Below, one piece after another: positions 62,259 through 64,000 of a stretch of 64,000 bases of DNA. Below the pieces are notes generated by a model. It was not told where the DNA came from and did no database searches. It saw nothing but the letters and a program-made list of their open reading frames with translations. Origin of the DNA: UBA5216 sp043743335 (lineage in GTDB: Bacteria; Pseudomonadota; Gammaproteobacteria; Burkholderiales; SG8-41); the NCBI GenBank assembly GCA_043743335.1, contig JAYTWR010000074.1, positions 1 to 64,000 on the forward strand, in the 5' to 3' direction. Both the position numbers and the translations under genes were made by a program. Every line of letters starts with the position of its first letter. The stretch's first letter is position 1.

Positions 62259-62615
62259 TTGATTCTGGCCATTGATTCGCCATCGCTCGCGCATGACTGC
62301 GCCACGGCCGTGCATGAAGTCTGCCGCTTGCACAACGCCAGAAAGTCCAGCGCGTCGGCCAAGCGCTGGTTTCGTATTGGCATGGCTACCGGCGTAGTGG
62401 TGTCTGATCCTTCCGGCGGCGCAAAAAATATGGCGGGCTTTGCGATTACCCGTGCTGTGCGTTTAGAAAGCCAGAGCGGCATCGGGGAAATCTTAATTGA
62501 TACGTCGACTTACGACGCCTTGTCCAGTGCGCAAAAAGCGCGCTATGGTGCGCAGGAGCAAATTACCGGCAAGCGTAATGAAATGTTCCCAGCGCGGCGT
62601 TGCATTGTAGTGGCC
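62259..62615 (+). pseudogene. C-terminal remnant of a class III adenylate/guanylate cyclase gene
   Basis: The frame codes for WFRIGMATGVVVSD, NMAGFAITRAVRLES, GEILIDTSTYDAL and GKRNEMFPARRCIV, the last third of a class III nucleotide cyclase catalytic domain. The part with the metal-binding aspartates, and any start signals, are absent. The frame happens to stay open into the vapB antitoxin. Confidence 0.7.
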
Positions 62616-62711
62616 GACTTGAGCATAGCGACCGTGCTCTTGCGCGGCTATCCTGGCTGCGCTACTATGGCTTACTTTTGTCTTACCAAATATTTCATCG
62701 AGGGCTCGGAC

Positions 62712-62972
62712 ATGGAAACCACCAAGCTATCCAGCAAAGGGCAGGTGATTTTGCCGGCCGCCTTACGCGCAGCGAAGGAGTGGCACGCCGGGGTGGAGTT
62801 CGCGGTGGAAGCCACCGCGGATGGGGTGCTGCTGCGGCCCTTTAAACCCGGCGCGGCTACCACGCTCGACGAGGTCGTTGGGTGCGCCGGTTACACCGGC
62901 AAGGCGCACAGTGTCGCGGACATGGATGCGGCGATTAGCGCTGAAATAAAGTCACGCCATGCACGCGGTTGA
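62712..62972 (+). CDS. vapB: VapB-like AbrB/SpoVT antitoxin
   Basis: 86 residues from the ATG at 62712. TTKLSSKGQVILPAALR is the swapped-hairpin AbrB DNA-binding motif. The rest, including DMDAAISAEIK, forms the toxin-binding tail. Its stop overlaps the vapC start by 14 bp, the normal arrangement of this toxin-antitoxin class. Expected to bind and autoregulate its own promoter. Confidence 0.9.
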   Translation: METTKLSSKGQVILPAALRAAKEWHAGVEFAVEATADGVLLRPFKPGAATTLDEVVGCAGYTGKAHSVADMDAAISAEIKSRHARG

Positions 62973-63348
62973 CACCAATGTGCTGGTGCGTTTGCTCACC
63001 GGCGACGATGCGGAGCAAACGCGCCGCGCTGCGGCGCTGTTCAAAAAAGACGCCATTTTTATCGCTAAAACGGTGCTGCTGGAAACGGAGTGGGTATTGC
63101 GGCGGCTTTATGGACTGGAGCGTGACGCGGTGGTAGGGGCATTGCGCAAAGTGTCGGGCTTGCCCAATGTGGAAATTGAACATCCGTTGGCGGTAACGCG
63201 TGCGTTGCAGTGGTGCGAGGCGGGGATGGATTTTGCCGACGCGCTGCATTTGGCGTCGAGCAGGACAGGGGCAAGATTTGCCACGTTTGACGCGGGCCTT
63301 AAAAAGACCGCGCCGAGGGAGATCAAGGCGGTGGTGGTGTTGCTTTAG
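62959..63348 (+). CDS. vapC: VapC-like PIN-domain toxin ribonuclease
   Basis: 129 residues. The PIN acidic residues are all there: Asp in HAVDTNVLVR, Glu in VLLETEWVL, Asp in GMDFADALHLA and Asp in FATFDAGLK, so the nuclease should be active. Overlaps vapB by 14 bp. Confidence 0.9.
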   Translation: MHAVDTNVLVRLLTGDDAEQTRRAAALFKKDAIFIAKTVLLETEWVLRRLYGLERDAVVGALRKVSGLPNVEIEHPLAVTRALQWCEAGMDFADALHLASSRTGARFATFDAGLKKTAPREIKAVVVLL

Positions 63349-63419
63349 GGCGCGCCCCGCTGACCATAGCTTGTGGCGTCCCGTAGCGTCCGCGCTTTGG
63401 CTTGGTTGACGGATTAAGG

Positions 63420-64000
63420 CTATCGAATCCGCACTGTTGTCGCGGAAGCTGCCGATTCGAGTATTGCCTCCAGCGCCGTCACGTTGTGTTCTTCATCACC
63501 GCCCGCCACGGCTAGCGGGCGTTTTTCGCGCACGGCATCAGCAAAGTTTTCGAGTTCGGCGCGCTCGGTGCTGGTGTCGGGGAAGCTGACGGTTTGCGGC
63601 TGCGGGTGCAGGTAGGGGTTGGCGGGGTCGAAGAAGCAGGTGCGCAGGTGCCAGGTGGTTAGGTGTTGCACGTCGCCCACTTCGGCCCAGCCGTGCGTGC
63701 CACACACCTGCAAGCGCCAGCTTTCGGCGGTGGCGATGACGGTGCCGAGATAGGCGGTGGCACCGCTCCTGAATTTAAATAACATGGAGGTGGTGTCGTC
63801 GGTGCCGTAGTCGAGTGCGCGGCGGCTGCTTTGCGCATGCACGGTGTCAATTTTGCCGGCGAGGTAGAGCATGGCGTCTACCACGTGCACGCCGCGCCCG
63901 GTCATGCCACCGCCGGGGCCTTCTTGAGGGTTTTGCCGCCAGTGGTCTTGGGTGACGCGATAGACGCTGGGGCCGTTGAAGTGGCCTTCCATGTGCAGCA
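63420..64000 (-). CDS. Gfo/Idh/MocA-family oxidoreductase, 3' part
   Basis: The C-terminal ~190 residues of an oxidoreductase whose start lies beyond the window. GGGMTGRGVHVVDAMLYLAG carries the conserved (G/R)xHxxD substrate-site His/Asp, and the remainder is the alpha/beta substrate domain. The coding strand continues open to the window end. It is unrelated at this level to the family member at 29.2 kb. Confidence 0.85.
   Translation of the reverse strand, partial: LHMEGHFNGPSVYRVTQDHWRQNPQEGPGGGMTGRGVHVVDAMLYLAGKIDTVHAQSSRRALDYGTDDTTSMLFKFRSGATAYLGTVIATAESWRLQVCGTHGWAEVGDVQHLTTWHLRTCFFDPANPYLHPQPQTVSFPDTSTERAELENFADAVREKRPLAVAGGDEEHNVTALEAILESAASATTVRIR

Overview
The window reads as chromosomal DNA of a betaproteobacterium, probably Burkholderiales or a close relative. 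The evidence is an XrtB/EpsA-type exopolysaccharide (EPS) locus, several Bug-family (TctC) periplasmic receptors, a PilU ATPase, adjacent RluD and PgeF genes, and BamD. Base composition is moderately GC-rich, but lower in the EPS locus (about 7.6-29 kb) than in the 40-64 kb half. No phage, plasmid or CRISPR signature was seen.

Layout. 1-4.1 kb holds a two-partner secretion pair: the 3' end of a beta-repeat exoprotein with exact-length 261-bp repeats, then its TpsB transporter. A tRNA-Pro(GGG) with a terminator, a Tat-exported amidohydrolase, a PilZ protein and an atypical short-chain dehydrogenase follow. 7.6-29.2 kb is the EPS locus. It has EpsA (LuxR-type, reversed), then a CPBP protease, EpsL, EpsD, EpsE, EpsF, EpsG, exosortase XrtB, a Wzy-like polymerase, a VirK/YbjX protein, two methyltransferases, a Wzx flippase, glycosyltransferases, an APH-fold kinase, an acetyltransferase and a PKD/beta-helix lipoprotein. 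29.2-40.1 kb is a second glycan module on both strands: glycosyltransferases, two CelD/FemAB-like acyltransferases, a polysaccharide deacetylase, sugar-modifying oxidoreductases and a WecG/TagA-STAS fusion.

40.1-50.3 kb carries an MFS permease, two coupled TauE/SafE permeases, a 46-residue membrane protein, a decayed Bug gene, PgeF/RluD divergent from BamD, CopZ/CopA and PilU. 50.4-64 kb looks like an accessory catabolic region: VOC proteins, two intact Bug receptors, a thiamine-diphosphate enzyme, a serine hydrolase, an MmgE/PrpD protein, an MFS permease, a VapBC toxin-antitoxin pair beside a cyclase remnant, and a partial Gfo/Idh/MocA oxidoreductase.

How the genes work together. EpsE/EpsF/EpsG/EpsL/EpsD form an export and length-control machine. 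Wzx and Wzy flip and polymerise repeat units built by the glycosyltransferases, the acyl-, methyl- and phospho-transferases decorate them, and XrtB with the CPBP protease handles sorting of PEP-CTERM-type proteins whose genes are not here. No EpsI and no priming phosphoglycosyltransferase were found.

The most unexpected signal is a 21-bp AT-rich polarised sequence (core GTAACTAATTGATTT) with nine copies, three of them identical. It sits mostly just behind stop codons, and one copy lies in the reading frame exactly between the glycosyltransferase and STAS domains of the fusion. A second is that three unrelated genes (bamD, a VOC gene and the mmgE/prpD-like gene) have three-copy in-frame tandem repeats of 9, 9 and 12 bp at their start codons.
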